A DNA stretch of 52,641 nt from Streptomyces sp. NP-1717 (lineage in GTDB: Bacteria > Actinomycetota > Actinomycetes > Streptomycetales > Streptomycetaceae): contig NZ_JAAPBF010000031.1 in assembly GCF_022695985.1 (NCBI RefSeq), positions 1 through 52,641 on the forward strand, written 5' to 3'. Below are positions 1 to 8,169 of this stretch, in pieces. Under the pieces are notes generated by a model that saw only the letters and a program-made list of their open reading frames with translations, did not search any database and was not told where the DNA came from. A program made the position numbers and the translations under genes. Numbering within the stretch: position 1 is the first letter of the stretch; every line of letters starts with the position of its first letter.

Positions 1-1702
1 GGGCGGGCTCCGGCTCCGCGACCGGTACGGGCTCGGGGTTCGGCTCGGGCTCGGGGTCCGCCTGTACGGGCTCCGGCTCGGCGGACTCGGCCGGCGCGGG
101 GGCCACAGCCTCCGCGACGGGCAGCGCTATCGGCTCGCGCGTCTCCTCGGCCTCGACCGGCTCCACCGGTTCGGCCGGCTCGACCAGTTGGGCCGGTTCG
201 GCGGGCTCGACGGGCTCGACGGGCTCGACGGCGGGGGACTCGGCCACGACCACCGCCTCGGGCGCGGGGAGAGGCGCGGGGGCGGGCTCCGCCGCCGGCT
301 CCTCCGCCACCACCTCGGGCACGGGCTCCGGCGCGGGCGTGGGCTCGGGCGCGGGCTCCGGCTCGGGCCGGACCTCAGGAATCGGCTCGGGCTCGGGCGC
401 CTCTTCGGCCACCACCTCGGGCACGGGCGCGGGTTCGGGCTCCGCCGCCATTTCCCGCACAGGCGCGGGCGCGGGCTCCGGTACCGCCGCCGGCTCCGGT
501 ACCTGGACCTGCTGGGGGGCGAACGTCGGTCCTCCCTCAGGGACGACCGTTTCCGCGGGAGCCTCGGGCACGGCCGGCTCCGCCACCACCTGCGGCTCGG
601 CGACCGCGACCGCTGTCTGGGCCACCGGTGTCTCGGACTGCGGCGGGAGCGAGGCCCACGGGTCCGCGCCCTGCACCGGAATCGCGCCGAGCTGCGGGCC
701 CGGCAGCGCGGCGGCCTCCTCACGCGGGATGTCCAGATACTCGGGGCCGGCCGTGGGCGGCCCCTGTGTCCGTACGCGCACGGGCTGGGGCGGCGCGCTC
801 CTCGGACCGCGGTCCGCGAGCGAACGGACCACACCACCGGTCGAGTCGGGAATCGGCGGACCCATGTGGAGCGGGCGGCGCGCGGGCGGCGGAGTCGGCG
901 CGGACGTGGCCGTCGGGGCCCGTACGGCCCCGAGGTCGACCGAGCCCGAGTCGCGGCCGCCGGCCTCGTGCGCGCCCGGCTCGGGCACGGGCGCCGCCGC
1001 CTCCTGGGCCACGGGCGGCGCCGCTTCCTGAACCACCGGTGCGGGGGCTTCCTGAAGCGGCTCGGGCGCGGGGGCCCCGGCGACTTCCTGCGGGGCCGTC
1101 AGCACGGCCTCCGGGGCCGGCTCCGGCGCCGGTTGCGGTACGGCGTCCGGGAGCGGGGTCTCCACGGGGGCGTCCGCCTGCGCGTAGGTCTCAGGCGTCG
1201 TACCCGCGAACTCGGCCTGCTGCGCGACGGGTTGGACGGACGGTGCGGGCTGGGGGGCCTGCGCGGACGGCGGCTGCGTGTGGGCCATGTCGGCCGCCGG
1301 GTACTCGGGCGGCGCCTGGTACGACACCTGTCCGTGCCCCGCGGGGTCGGTCTGATAAGCGGCCTGGTACTCGGGCTCCGCATAGGTGGCGAGTTGCGAC
1401 TGCGGATGCGCCTGCGGTGCGAACGCGTCCTGTCCCATCGGCTGCGGGACATGCCCCACGGGAACGGGCTCCGGTTCGGGCACGGCATAGCCCGCGGACG
1501 CGAGGGGATCGGCCGGGGGCGCCGGCTGCGGATCGCCCCAGGCACCCTGCGAACTCGGCATCAGCAGAAGGTCGTCGTCCTCGGGAGCACCGTCGGAGGG
1601 GCCCAGGTAGGCGTAGGAGCCGGCAGCGGGGTCGCCCGGCTGCTCCACCATGCCTGCGTTCTCCGGCTGCCCCTCGCCCGGGACCTGGCCGGTGTCAGTC
1701 AT
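1..1702 (-). CDS. Pro/Ala/Glu-rich N-terminal part of a probable CobT-type protein (partial, runs off the left edge)
   Basis: About 567 codons are visible on the minus strand from ATG at 1702; no stop is reached. The protein begins MTDTGQVPGEGQPENAG and is then almost entirely low-complexity, with long runs of PEPEPAPEP-like, VAEEPAAEP-like and VEPVEP-like repeats and no recognisable fold. I see no signal peptide or membrane segment. Its position just after cobL, plus my recollection that streptomycete nicotinate-nucleotide:dimethylbenzimidazole phosphoribosyltransferases (CobT, lower-ligand activation for cobalamin) carry such long acidic extensions, suggests CobT. The catalytic domain would lie outside the window, so the identity is inferred from context, not seen. 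GAGGGG lies 5 nt before the ATG. A six-codon ORF with its own good ribosome-binding site overlaps this start (see 1700-1720). Confidence 0.6.
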   Translation of the reverse strand, partial: MTDTGQVPGEGQPENAGMVEQPGDPAAGSYAYLGPSDGAPEDDDLLLMPSSQGAWGDPQPAPPADPLASAGYAVPEPEPVPVGHVPQPMGQDAFAPQAHPQSQLATYAEPEYQAAYQTDPAGHGQVSYQAPPEYPAADMAHTQPPSAQAPQPAPSVQPVAQQAEFAGTTPETYAQADAPVETPLPDAVPQPAPEPAPEAVLTAPQEVAGAPAPEPLQEAPAPVVQEAAPPVAQEAAAPVPEPGAHEAGGRDSGSVDLGAVRAPTATSAPTPPPARRPLHMGPPIPDSTGGVVRSLADRGPRSAPPQPVRVRTQGPPTAGPEYLDIPREEAAALPGPQLGAIPVQGADPWASLPPQSETPVAQTAVAVAEPQVVAEPAVPEAPAETVVPEGGPTFAPQQVQVPEPAAVPEPAPAPVREMAAEPEPAPVPEVVAEEAPEPEPIPEVRPEPEPAPEPTPAPEPVPEVVAEEPAAEPAPAPLPAPEAVVVAESPAVEPVEPVEPAEPAQLVEPAEPVEPVEAEETREPIALPVAEAVAPAPAESAEPEPVQADPEPEPNPEPVPVAEPEPA

Positions 1703-1720
1703 GCGTACCCCTCGCCCATT
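1700..1720 (-). other. Six-codon mini-ORF overlapping the start of the cobT-like gene
   Basis: Read on the minus strand, ATGGGCGAGGGGTACGCATGA encodes M-G-E-G-Y-A and stops at TGA, which overlaps the ATG of the long gene (ATGA). AAGGAG stands 8 nt before the mini-ORF's ATG, a better-placed site than the GAGGGG before the main start. This arrangement could couple translation of the main gene to termination on the mini-ORF. It may also be coincidence. Confidence 0.35.
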
Positions 1721-2037
1721 GGTTGTGCTCCTTCGGCCCCTCGACCGGGGCGCCCGATCCGGCGGCGCGTCCGGCGCCCGTCAGTGTCAACGAGCGTGGG
1801 CGCCGCGCGGCACGAGTCGAGCCGCGGCCCGCACTATTCTCGCGGCCTCGCGGCGCCGACACACGGTGATCCGCGGCGGCTTGCTGTGGGCTGCGCCACG
1901 TCGCGCGTCCCCCGGTGCAGCCGTACCACACGAGGGTCCAAAACGACCCACTTTTCCGGACATTGACGAACGAAGCGACGAACGACCGGCTGCGGTACAA
2001 CGATCGGTCAGCCTACCTCGCGCCTCTGACAACGGGG
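1703..2037. other. 335-bp intergenic stretch between the cobT-like gene and cobL
   Basis: No convincing ORF beyond the mini-ORF at its left end. I looked on both strands for the conserved B12-box core of cobalamin riboswitches and did not find it. The only structure noted is a small inverted repeat GGGTC-GTTTTG-GACCC near 1933-1950. The length suggests that the cobT-like gene has its own promoter, but no confident -35/-10 pair was seen. Confidence 0.5.
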
Positions 2038-3258
2038 TCAGGGGGCGCGATCCGGGCGCTTCCCGGACACCAGGAAAACGACGGAGCGTTCACGCTCCGA
2101 CCATGCAGCGGTGTCCATGTCGACGGACTGGAGGAGAACGCATTCCACCGTGTATCCCCCTCCACGGAGGGCGGTGCAGACGGCCTCGGCCTCGTCCCGC
2201 GTGGCCGCGTGGGTCACGATGCGCGCGGGCCTGCGGTCGGCGCAGGCGACGACGACGTCCACTCCCCCGCCGCCGATGCGCACCACGTCGGGCTCGGGCA
2301 GGCTCTCCAGGACGTGGGGCGCGCGGCCTTCCACGACTTCCAGTTGTACGCCGGCGCGACGGGCAGCGGCGGCGGTGCTGGCGCACGCCCCCGGTTCCGC
2401 GTCCACGGCGATCACGGCGGCGCCGAAGCGCCCCGCCTCCGCGGCGAGCGCGCCGCTGCCGGACCCGATGTCCCAGACCAGGTCGCCGGTACGGGCTCCG
2501 AGCCGGGCGAGCTGGGCCGCGCGCAGCCAGGTCGACTCGCCCTCGTCGAGGTCGATGCCGTACTCGTCGGAGGGCAGCGCCCAACCCCGTTCGGCGGGCG
2601 GGTACTCCGCGTCTCGGCCGGCGATCCAGCCACCGGTCCGGACGGGCGCGGTGCCGATGCCGCCGACGACGATCACCACGTTGGGGTCGCGCCAGACGTG
2701 GTCGGCGGCCTTGTCGGAGGTGAGGACGGTGACCTGTTCGCGGTCGGTGCCCAGCTCCTCGCAGATCACGAAGGTGCGGTGGACTCCCTGGAGGAGCAGG
2801 GCGAGTTCGGCGGGCCCGGCGCCCGGGGAGGTGAGGACGGCGACCTTGGTGTGCGCCCGGCACACGTTGACGGCGCGCCGGAGCGTGCGCTGCTGGGCGA
2901 CCACCACCTGTGCGTCGTCCCAGGGCATTCCGGCGCGGGCGAAGGCGGTGGCCACGGCGGAGACGGCGGGTACGACTTCGACTTCGAGGCCGTGCTCGGG
3001 GGCGCGCAGGGTGCGTACGACACCGAAGAACCCGGGGTCACCGTCGGCGAGTACGACGGCGCCGCCGCGGTGTCCGGCGATTCTGCGGGCCGCGAGGTCG
3101 ACGCTGCCGAGGCGGATGCGTTCGGCGTCCCGCGGGACTTCCGGCAGGGCGAGATGGTGGGCGGCACCCGCCACCAGTGTGGCGGCGGCGAGCGCGGACG
3201 TGGCCGCGGGCGCGAGGGGTGAGCCGTCCCAGCCGATCACCGTGACGCGGTCGGCCAT
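2038..3258 (-). CDS. cobL: Precorrin-6Y C5,15-methyltransferase (decarboxylating), CbiE-CbiT fusion
   Basis: A 406-aa protein matching bifunctional CobL in size and layout. Residues about 1-195 form the CbiE-like tetrapyrrole methylase half, with VIGWDGSPL at the N-terminus and the DGDPGFFG glycine-rich loop near residue 72. Residues about 210-406 form the CbiT-like Rossmann methyltransferase half, with the SAM-binding motif DIGSGSGALAAEAG. The enzyme uses two SAM molecules to methylate C5 and C15 of precorrin-6 and decarboxylates the C12 acetate on the aerobic cobalamin pathway, in the cytosol. It is followed on the same strand by the cobT-like gene, so both lie in a cobalamin locus continuing to the left. 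ATG at 3258 gives the full N-terminal strand. Confidence 0.93.
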   Translation of the reverse strand: MADRVTVIGWDGSPLAPAATSALAAATLVAGAAHHLALPEVPRDAERIRLGSVDLAARRIAGHRGGAVVLADGDPGFFGVVRTLRAPEHGLEVEVVPAVSAVATAFARAGMPWDDAQVVVAQQRTLRRAVNVCRAHTKVAVLTSPGAGPAELALLLQGVHRTFVICEELGTDREQVTVLTSDKAADHVWRDPNVVIVVGGIGTAPVRTGGWIAGRDAEYPPAERGWALPSDEYGIDLDEGESTWLRAAQLARLGARTGDLVWDIGSGSGALAAEAGRFGAAVIAVDAEPGACASTAAAARRAGVQLEVVEGRAPHVLESLPEPDVVRIGGGGVDVVVACADRRPARIVTHAATRDEAEAVCTALRGGGYTVECVLLQSVDMDTAAWSERERSVVFLVSGKRPDRAP

Positions 3259-3428
3259 CGTCGTCAGTCTCCCCAGGGGTCGTGAGGTGGTGTTGTCGCA
3301 GGCCGGAGTTGCCGCGGATCAGGTGTGTCGTGAGTTCGAGGGGGTCCGCACCGGGGCGGTGCGTGTGAGGGTACCCGCCGTCCGTCGCACCGTCTGCCCG
3401 GGGGCGGGGGGATGTGTGCGGCCCGCGC

Positions 3429-4067
3429 TCAGTTCCAGTCGGTGAAGGACGCGTAGCCGCCCGCGTCCGCCATCTGCTCGGCCACGCCTTCGAGGTCTTC
3501 GGGCAGCAGGCTCCAGACGATGAGATCGGTGCGGATGTCGATCCAGCCCCCGGCCTCCGTCCGGGTACGCGCTATCCACGCGTTGCGCAGGACACCCTCA
3601 CTGATGCAGCCGGCCTTCTGCGCGACCTGCTGGGCGGCGGTGTTGTCGGCGGGGGTGCGCAGTTCGAGGCGCTCGAAGGTCTGGTCGCGGAAGAGCCACT
3701 GCGCGACCGCGAGCACGGACTCGGTGGCGTAGCCCTCGCCGCGCGCCCAGGGTGCGGTGATGTAGGAGATCTCGGTCGCCCGGGTGCGCCAGTCGGTGTT
3801 CTGGAGGCGGGCGAGGCCGACGAGGCGCTGGGTGAGGAACTCGGTGACGGCGAGGACCAGTCCGCGCCCCCCGGTGCGTTCCGCCGGGGCGATCCGGCTC
3901 ACCCACTCCTCGGCGTCCCGGGTGCGGTACGGATGCGGCGTCGACGTCCACGCGATGACCGGTTCGTCGTTCATCATCTCGATGTGCGCCGGGATGTCCG
4001 CGGCCTCGAACGGACGCAGCACCAGCCGCTCGGTGCTGATGGAGACGTCCGGAAAGGTGGTAGTCAT
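3429..4067 (-). CDS. GNAT-family N-acetyltransferase, RimJ/RimL type
   Basis: A 212-aa protein that opens with the typical ISTERLVLRPFEAAD strand-helix of RimJ/RimL-like acetyltransferases. Motif A is ISYITAPWARGEGYATE, with the acetyl-CoA pyrophosphate loop ARGEGYA, followed by LELRTPADNTAAQQVAQKAG (motif B). Such enzymes acetylate an amino group on a protein N-terminus, antibiotic or small metabolite; the substrate cannot be told from sequence. I start it at ATG 4067 because GGAG lies 6 nt upstream, whereas the ATG four codons earlier has no usable site. It sits alone, separated from metQ by a strong stem-loop. Confidence 0.85.
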   Translation of the reverse strand: MTTTFPDVSISTERLVLRPFEAADIPAHIEMMNDEPVIAWTSTPHPYRTRDAEEWVSRIAPAERTGGRGLVLAVTEFLTQRLVGLARLQNTDWRTRATEISYITAPWARGEGYATESVLAVAQWLFRDQTFERLELRTPADNTAAQQVAQKAGCISEGVLRNAWIARTRTEAGGWIDIRTDLIVWSLLPEDLEGVAEQMADAGGYASFTDWN

Positions 4068-4119
4068 GCGCAGCTCCATGCCTCAGTCCGTCGTAAATGC
4101 ACAGCATGCAGCATCGGGG

Positions 4120-4152
4120 GAGCCCCGCACACGGGCGGGGTGTGCGGGGCTC
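4120..4152. terminator. Stem-loop downstream of metQ
   Basis: Perfect 13-bp stem GAGCCCCGCACAC / GTGTGCGGGGCTC around a 7-nt GGGCGGG loop, between metQ (minus, ends 4211) and the acetyltransferase gene (minus, starts 4067). There is no T-tract, which is usual for streptomycete terminators. It most likely ends the metNIQ transcript. Confidence 0.75.
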
Positions 4153-4210
4153 GTACCGGATTGACGTACGGCTCGGGCCAGTTGGCCGCGCGCGGGGTTA
4201 CGCGGGCGGG

Positions 4211-5071
4211 TTACGCCGGCGGGCCGAAGGCGGGCAGGACCGCGCCGTTCTCGTAGGTGTCCTTGATGTACTTCTCCGCCTCGGGCGAGTTGAGGAGCTT
4301 CGCGAGCTTCAGCACGCGCGGATCCTTCTCGCTGCCCTCCTTGACGGCGAGGAAGTTGGCGTACGGGTTGTCCTCGGTCTTCTCCAGGGCCAGCGAGTCC
4401 TCGGCCGGGTTGAGGTCGGCCTCGATGGCGTAGTTGCCGTTGATGACGGCGGCGTCGACGTCGTTCAGGGCGCGGGGCAGCGTGGCGGCCTCCAGCTCCT
4501 TGAACTTCAGGCCCTTGTCGTCCTTGATGTCGGCGAGGGTGCCGTTGCCCTCCACACCGTCCGCGAGTGTGATCACGTCGTTGTCGGCGAGGAGCTTCAG
4601 CGCGCGGCCCTCGTTGACGGTGTCGTTGGGGATCGCCACGGTCTGGCCGGACTTGAGGCCGCTCAGGTCCTTGACCGTCTTGGAGTAGAGGGCCAGCGGC
4701 TCCAGGTGGACGTTGACGACCGGCACGATGTGGGTGTCGTTCTTCTTGTTGAAGTCGTCGAGGTACGGCTTGTTCTGGAAGTAGTTGGCGTCGACCTCGC
4801 CGCTCTCGGTGGCGGTGTTCGGCAGGACGTAGTCCGTGAACTCCCTGACGTCGAGCTTGAGTCCGGCGTCCGCCGCCAGCTCGTCCTTGATGAAGTTCAG
4901 GATGTCGGCGTGCGGCGTCGGGGACGCGGCGACGGTCAGGGGCTTGGACTCGTCGGCCTTCGCTCCGTCCGCGGTCTTCTCCGCGGGGTCGGACGAGGTG
5001 CCGCAGCCGCTCAGGCCGATGGCGAGTGCGGTGGTGGCCGCGGCGGCCGCGATCTTGAGGTGAGTGCGCAC
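4211..5071 (-). CDS. metQ: Methionine ABC transporter substrate-binding lipoprotein (NlpA/MetQ family)
   Basis: About 286 aa starting at GTG 5071 (VRTHLK), chosen because GAGG lies 8 nt upstream and the start gives a clean lipoprotein signal: charged n-region, Ala-rich h-region and lipobox LSGC with Cys at residue 23. The mature part is a typical NlpA-family fold (LTVAASPTPHADIL, VREFTDYVLPNTA, ANYFQNKPYLDDFN, AIPNDTVNEGRALKLL, NGNYAIEADL). It captures D- or L-methionine outside the membrane and delivers it to MetI. It is the last gene of metN-metI-metQ, 108 bp after metI, and is followed by a strong stem-loop. Confidence 0.93.
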   Translation of the reverse strand: MRTHLKIAAAAATTALAIGLSGCGTSSDPAEKTADGAKADESKPLTVAASPTPHADILNFIKDELAADAGLKLDVREFTDYVLPNTATESGEVDANYFQNKPYLDDFNKKNDTHIVPVVNVHLEPLALYSKTVKDLSGLKSGQTVAIPNDTVNEGRALKLLADNDVITLADGVEGNGTLADIKDDKGLKFKELEAATLPRALNDVDAAVINGNYAIEADLNPAEDSLALEKTEDNPYANFLAVKEGSEKDPRVLKLAKLLNSPEAEKYIKDTYENGAVLPAFGPPA

Positions 5072-5179
5072 GAAGAGTGCCTCTTTCCTGTGTGGGTGGT
5101 CGGTCCCGGACAAGGAGTGCGGGACCGGTGGGACATCTGGGGGGGGCGGGGCCCGACCGGGACGGCGGGCCACGGGGCC

Positions 5180-5848
5180 CTACGCCGTACGGGTCTTACG
5201 GGTCAGCAGCCGTACCGCGAGGTCGCCGATCAGCTGGATCACGGTGACGATCACGATCAGCACGACGACCGTGGCGATCATGAAGCCGTTCTCGAACCGC
5301 TGGAATCCGTAGGTGACGGCCTTGGAGCCGAGCCCTTCGCCGCCGACCGCGCCGGCCATGGCCGAGTAGCCGATGAGCGCGATGACGGTGGTGGTCGTGC
5401 CGGAGACGATCGAAGGCAGTGCCTGCGGCAGCAGCACCTTGCGGACGATGGTGGGGATCGAGCCGCCCATGGCCTGGACGGCTTCGACGAGACCGTGGTC
5501 GACCTCCCGTATCGCCGTCTCGACCAGCCGGGCGAAGAACGGGATCGCGCCGATGGCGAGCGGCACGATCATCGCGGTGGGGCCGATGAAGGTGCCGACG
5601 ACGAAGGTGGTGAAGGGGATCAGCGCGATCAGCAGGATGATGAAGGGCAGTGAGCGGCCGATGTTCACGATCACGCCGACGACCTTGTTGACGGCCGTGT
5701 TCTGGAGCAGGCCGCCCTTGTCGGTGAGGACGAGCAGGACGCCGAGCGGCAGTCCGCCGGCGACGGTGACCAGCGCCGACCACAGCACCATGTAGAGGGT
5801 GTCGAGAGTCCCCTGGCTGAGCAGTGGCTGCATTTCGGACCAGGTCAC
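5180..5848 (-). CDS. metI: Methionine ABC transporter permease MetI
   Basis: 222 aa with about five transmembrane helices and the permease EAA loop EAVQAMGGSIPTIVRKVLLPQALP, which docks on the ATPase. Size and sequence (TLDTLYMVLWSALVTVAGGLPLGVLLVLTDKGG at the N-terminus in two segments) fit MetI, the homodimeric membrane subunit of the methionine uptake transporter. Its ATG at 5848 overlaps the metN stop at 5845 by 4 nt (ATGA), so the two are translationally coupled and made in matched amounts. Confidence 0.94.
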   Translation of the reverse strand: MTWSEMQPLLSQGTLDTLYMVLWSALVTVAGGLPLGVLLVLTDKGGLLQNTAVNKVVGVIVNIGRSLPFIILLIALIPFTTFVVGTFIGPTAMIVPLAIGAIPFFARLVETAIREVDHGLVEAVQAMGGSIPTIVRKVLLPQALPSIVSGTTTTVIALIGYSAMAGAVGGEGLGSKAVTYGFQRFENGFMIATVVVLIVIVTVIQLIGDLAVRLLTRKTRTA

Positions 5849-6957
5849 TTGGCACCGTCCTCGGTGAGCGCGGCGGACTGTTCGGCGGGCCCGGCCGGGG
5901 CGTCGGCCACCGGGTCGGTCACGGCTCCGGCGGCGTGCTCGCCGACGACGTCGACCTGGAGGCCCTGTTCGCGCAGGAAGCCGAGGGGTACGACGTTCTC
6001 CTCGAAGGGGCCGGGCAGTTCGATGCGCATCCGGCCGATCTGGCGGCCCCCGACGGTGTCCATCGCCGCGCCGAGGATCGAGATGTCGATGTTGTAGGTG
6101 CGCGAGAGCTGGGAGATGACCGGCCGGGTGGCCGCGTCGCCGTGGAAGGTGACGTCGATGACCGTGCCGCCGGGTCCGGTTCCGGCACCGTCCACCGGGA
6201 ACAGCTCGTGCGCCAGCCGGGATCCGGGGGTGGCGAGGAGTTCGCCGACCGTGCCGGACTCGGTGATCCGGCCGTTCTCCATGAGTGCGGCCGAGTCGCA
6301 GATCGTCTTCACGACCTCCATCTCGTGCGTGATCAGCAGGACGGTGAGGCCCAGTTGCCGGTTGATGTCGCGCAGCAGGCGCAGGATGGAGCGTGTCGTC
6401 TCCGGGTCGAGCGCGCTGGTCGCCTCGTCGGAGAGCAGCACCTTCGGGTTTCCGGCCAGGGCGCGCGCGATGCCGACGCGCTGTTTCTGGCCGCCGGAGA
6501 GCTGGGCGGGGTGGACCTTGGCCTTGTCGGCGAGACCGACGAGGTCGAGCAGCTCCAGTGCCCTGCGGGAACGTTCCTGCCCGGAGTGGCCGAGGATCTC
6601 CAGCGGCAGTTCGATGTTGTCCTTGACGGTGCGCGACGACAGCAGGTTGAAGTGCTGGAAGACCATGCCGATGGAGCTGCGCGCGCGGCGGAGTTCCTTG
6701 CCCGCCCGCCGGCCGCGTCCGGCGAGCGCGGTCAGATCGGTCCCGTCGACGGTCACGGTGCCCGCCGTGGGACGTTCGAGGAGGTTGACGCAGCGGATGA
6801 GCGAGGACTTACCGGCGCCGCTGCGGCCGACGACTCCGAAGACCTCGCCCTCGCGTACGTGCAGGTCGACGCCGTCCAGGGCGGTGACCTCATGGCCGCG
6901 CGACCGGCCGGTCCGGCCGGCCCGGTAGACCTTCGTCAGGCCCGTAGTGGTGATCAC
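5845..6957 (-). CDS. metN: Methionine ABC transporter ATP-binding protein MetN with C-terminal NIL domain
   Basis: All ABC motifs are present in order: Walker A GRSGAGKSS, Q-loop GMVFQHFNLL, signature LSGGQKQR, Walker B VLLSDEATSALD and H-loop THEM. The last 100 or so residues form the NIL domain (TFHGDAATRPVISQLSRTYN, FLREQGLQVDVV), which in MetN proteins binds cytosolic methionine and shuts the transporter down (trans-inhibition). The start is uncertain. I use GTG 6957 (VITTTGLTKVY) because the fold begins there; in-frame GTG 6972 or ATG 7005 would add a few residues, and upstream codons to 7071 look non-coding. First gene of the met operon, about 350 nt downstream of a Cys-rich leader peptide. 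Confidence 0.92.
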   Translation of the reverse strand: MITTTGLTKVYRAGRTGRSRGHEVTALDGVDLHVREGEVFGVVGRSGAGKSSLIRCVNLLERPTAGTVTVDGTDLTALAGRGRRAGKELRRARSSIGMVFQHFNLLSSRTVKDNIELPLEILGHSGQERSRRALELLDLVGLADKAKVHPAQLSGGQKQRVGIARALAGNPKVLLSDEATSALDPETTRSILRLLRDINRQLGLTVLLITHEMEVVKTICDSAALMENGRITESGTVGELLATPGSRLAHELFPVDGAGTGPGGTVIDVTFHGDAATRPVISQLSRTYNIDISILGAAMDTVGGRQIGRMRIELPGPFEENVVPLGFLREQGLQVDVVGEHAAGAVTDPVADAPAGPAEQSAALTEDGAK

Positions 6958-7085
6958 AGGGGTTTCCGTCACTGTCGGGTGCGCGGCGCGACGGCCGCCG
7001 GGCATGGGGAGTTGAGGAGAAGAGGGGCGGGGGTCCGACAGGACGCGGCGCGGCACGGCCCGTCGGCTCACGGCGGCCCGCGGCC

Positions 7086-7111
7086 GGTCACACGTGCTGT
7101 GACGGGTGACC
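7086..7111 (-). promoter_or_regulatory. Mutually exclusive hairpins in the metNIQ leader (candidate attenuator)
   Basis: In the transcribed leader, GTCACA/TGTGAC (7087-7092 with 7098-7103) can form one hairpin and GGTCAC/GTGACC (7086-7091 with 7106-7111) another. They share the 7087-7091 strand, so only one can form. This lies between the Cys-rich leader peptide and metN. A separate CTCGC/GCGAG stem lies near 7204-7222. Switching is inferred. Confidence 0.4.
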
Positions 7112-7237
7112 GTGCGGCGCTGTGCGAGGGCGGGCGTGGTCCAGGTGGGTGACGTACTCGGTCACGGCACACCGCGACGGACACCGCGTCGCTTCTGTCG
7201 GGTCTCGCTTCGGGGCGCGAGGCTCAGGCAGGGGCCC

Positions 7238-7324
7238 TCAGTGGGCGCACATTCGACACAGACAGCGAGCACCGGGCGTCGTGATCGCCTCGGTCGCAAG
7301 GGTGCGGCTGCTCGTCGTGGTCAT
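7238..7324 (-). CDS. 28-aa Cys-rich leader peptide upstream of metNIQ
   Basis: ATG at 7324 opens a 28-codon frame ending at TGA 7238-7240. The peptide starts MTTTSSRTLATEA and ends in RCLCRMCAH, so three Cys codons (TGT, TGT, TGC) fall within the last nine residues, with one Met codon between them. It precedes metN on the same strand with a structured spacer between. Cys-rich short ORFs are known to act as cysteine-responsive attenuators in mycobacteria, and annotated short leader peptides precede sulfur genes in other actinobacteria. By analogy this ORF may sense charged tRNA-Cys (or tRNA-Met) to control methionine uptake. No strong Shine-Dalgarno sequence is seen, so translation may be leaderless. 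Confidence 0.6.
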   Translation of the reverse strand: MTTTSSRTLATEAITTPGARCLCRMCAH

Positions 7325-7417
7325 GGCGCAAGTAAAGCAGACACAGGTCCGGCCACCGGACGGCTGTCCGCATACCGGATACGCCCTCCAGACCCTGTCC
7401 GCGGTGTGGCGGCCCGC

Positions 7418-8065
7418 TCAGACGGCCAGGCCAATCTCCAGCTCCACGCCTCTGACCTGCACGGATACGGCGGTGAGATCGCCGACGACGGCATCGGCGG
7501 TCAGTTCGGAGCGGTCGTGCGTTGTGGTCAAGGCCACGGTCCTCATGCCGGCGGCGGCACCGGAGCGCAGTCCGGCGGGGGCGTCCTCGAAGACCACGCA
7601 GCGCGCCGGGTCCACGCCGAGGCGGTCCGCCGCGAGGAGGAACGGCTCGGGGTCGGGCTTGCCGCGCGTGATGTCGTCGGCGGCGATCAGCGTCCCGGGC
7701 CGGATGCCGACCTCGGCGAGCCGTGCCCCGGCGAGCCGCCGGGAGGCGGAGGTGACCACGGCCCAGCGGTCGGCGGGCAGCGCGGCGACCAGGTCGGCGG
7801 CGCCGGGCAGCAGGACGACCCCGCCGGCCACGTCCTCGACCTCAAGCTGCTCGATACGCGCCACGGCCGCGGGCACGGTCGCGGCGGGCAGCAGGTCGGC
7901 GACGATCTCGGCGGCGGGGCGGCCGTGCAGTTCCACACGGGCGAAGTCGTCCGCCGATATGCCGAACTCGCCGGCCCAGCGGGTCCAGCACCGGTACACC
8001 GAGGCCATGGAGGAGATGAGCGTTCCGTCGTTGTCGAAGAGGAGGGCGTCGGCGTGGATCTTCAT
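7418..8065 (-). CDS. HAD-superfamily phosphatase (HAD-IA, sugar-phosphatase type)
   Basis: 215 aa with all four haloacid-dehalogenase motifs: DNDGT (nucleophile D11, acid/base D13), VVTSAS, the lysine of GKPDPEPF, and the acidic motif VVFEDAPAG. The helical cap between motifs I and II (about residues 17-85) makes it subfamily I, as in phosphoglycolate and sugar-phosphate phosphatases. It should hydrolyse a small phosphomonoester in the cytosol; the substrate is not evident. It ends about 90 nt before the leader-peptide ATG of the met operon on the same strand and diverges from the small membrane-protein pair at 8170. Confidence 0.88.
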   Translation of the reverse strand: MKIHADALLFDNDGTLISSMASVYRCWTRWAGEFGISADDFARVELHGRPAAEIVADLLPAATVPAAVARIEQLEVEDVAGGVVLLPGAADLVAALPADRWAVVTSASRRLAGARLAEVGIRPGTLIAADDITRGKPDPEPFLLAADRLGVDPARCVVFEDAPAGLRSGAAAGMRTVALTTTHDRSELTADAVVGDLTAVSVQVRGVELEIGLAV

Positions 8066-8169
8066 GGGAATCGACCCTACGACACCGTTCCCGTCGGTCC
8101 CCGGCGGCTTCCGGACCGCCCGGCGGGGGCGATCGCACCGGGCTTTTCGGGCCGTAATACTCTCGCGTC

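Noticed and set aside
1703..3428. Possible cobalamin riboswitch near cobL or the cobT-like gene
   Set aside because: No B12-box core was found on either strand in 1703-2037 or 3259-3428.
6958..7417. SAM riboswitch upstream of metNIQ
   Set aside because: No conserved SAM-I or SAM-IV core seen; the Cys-rich leader is a better explanation.
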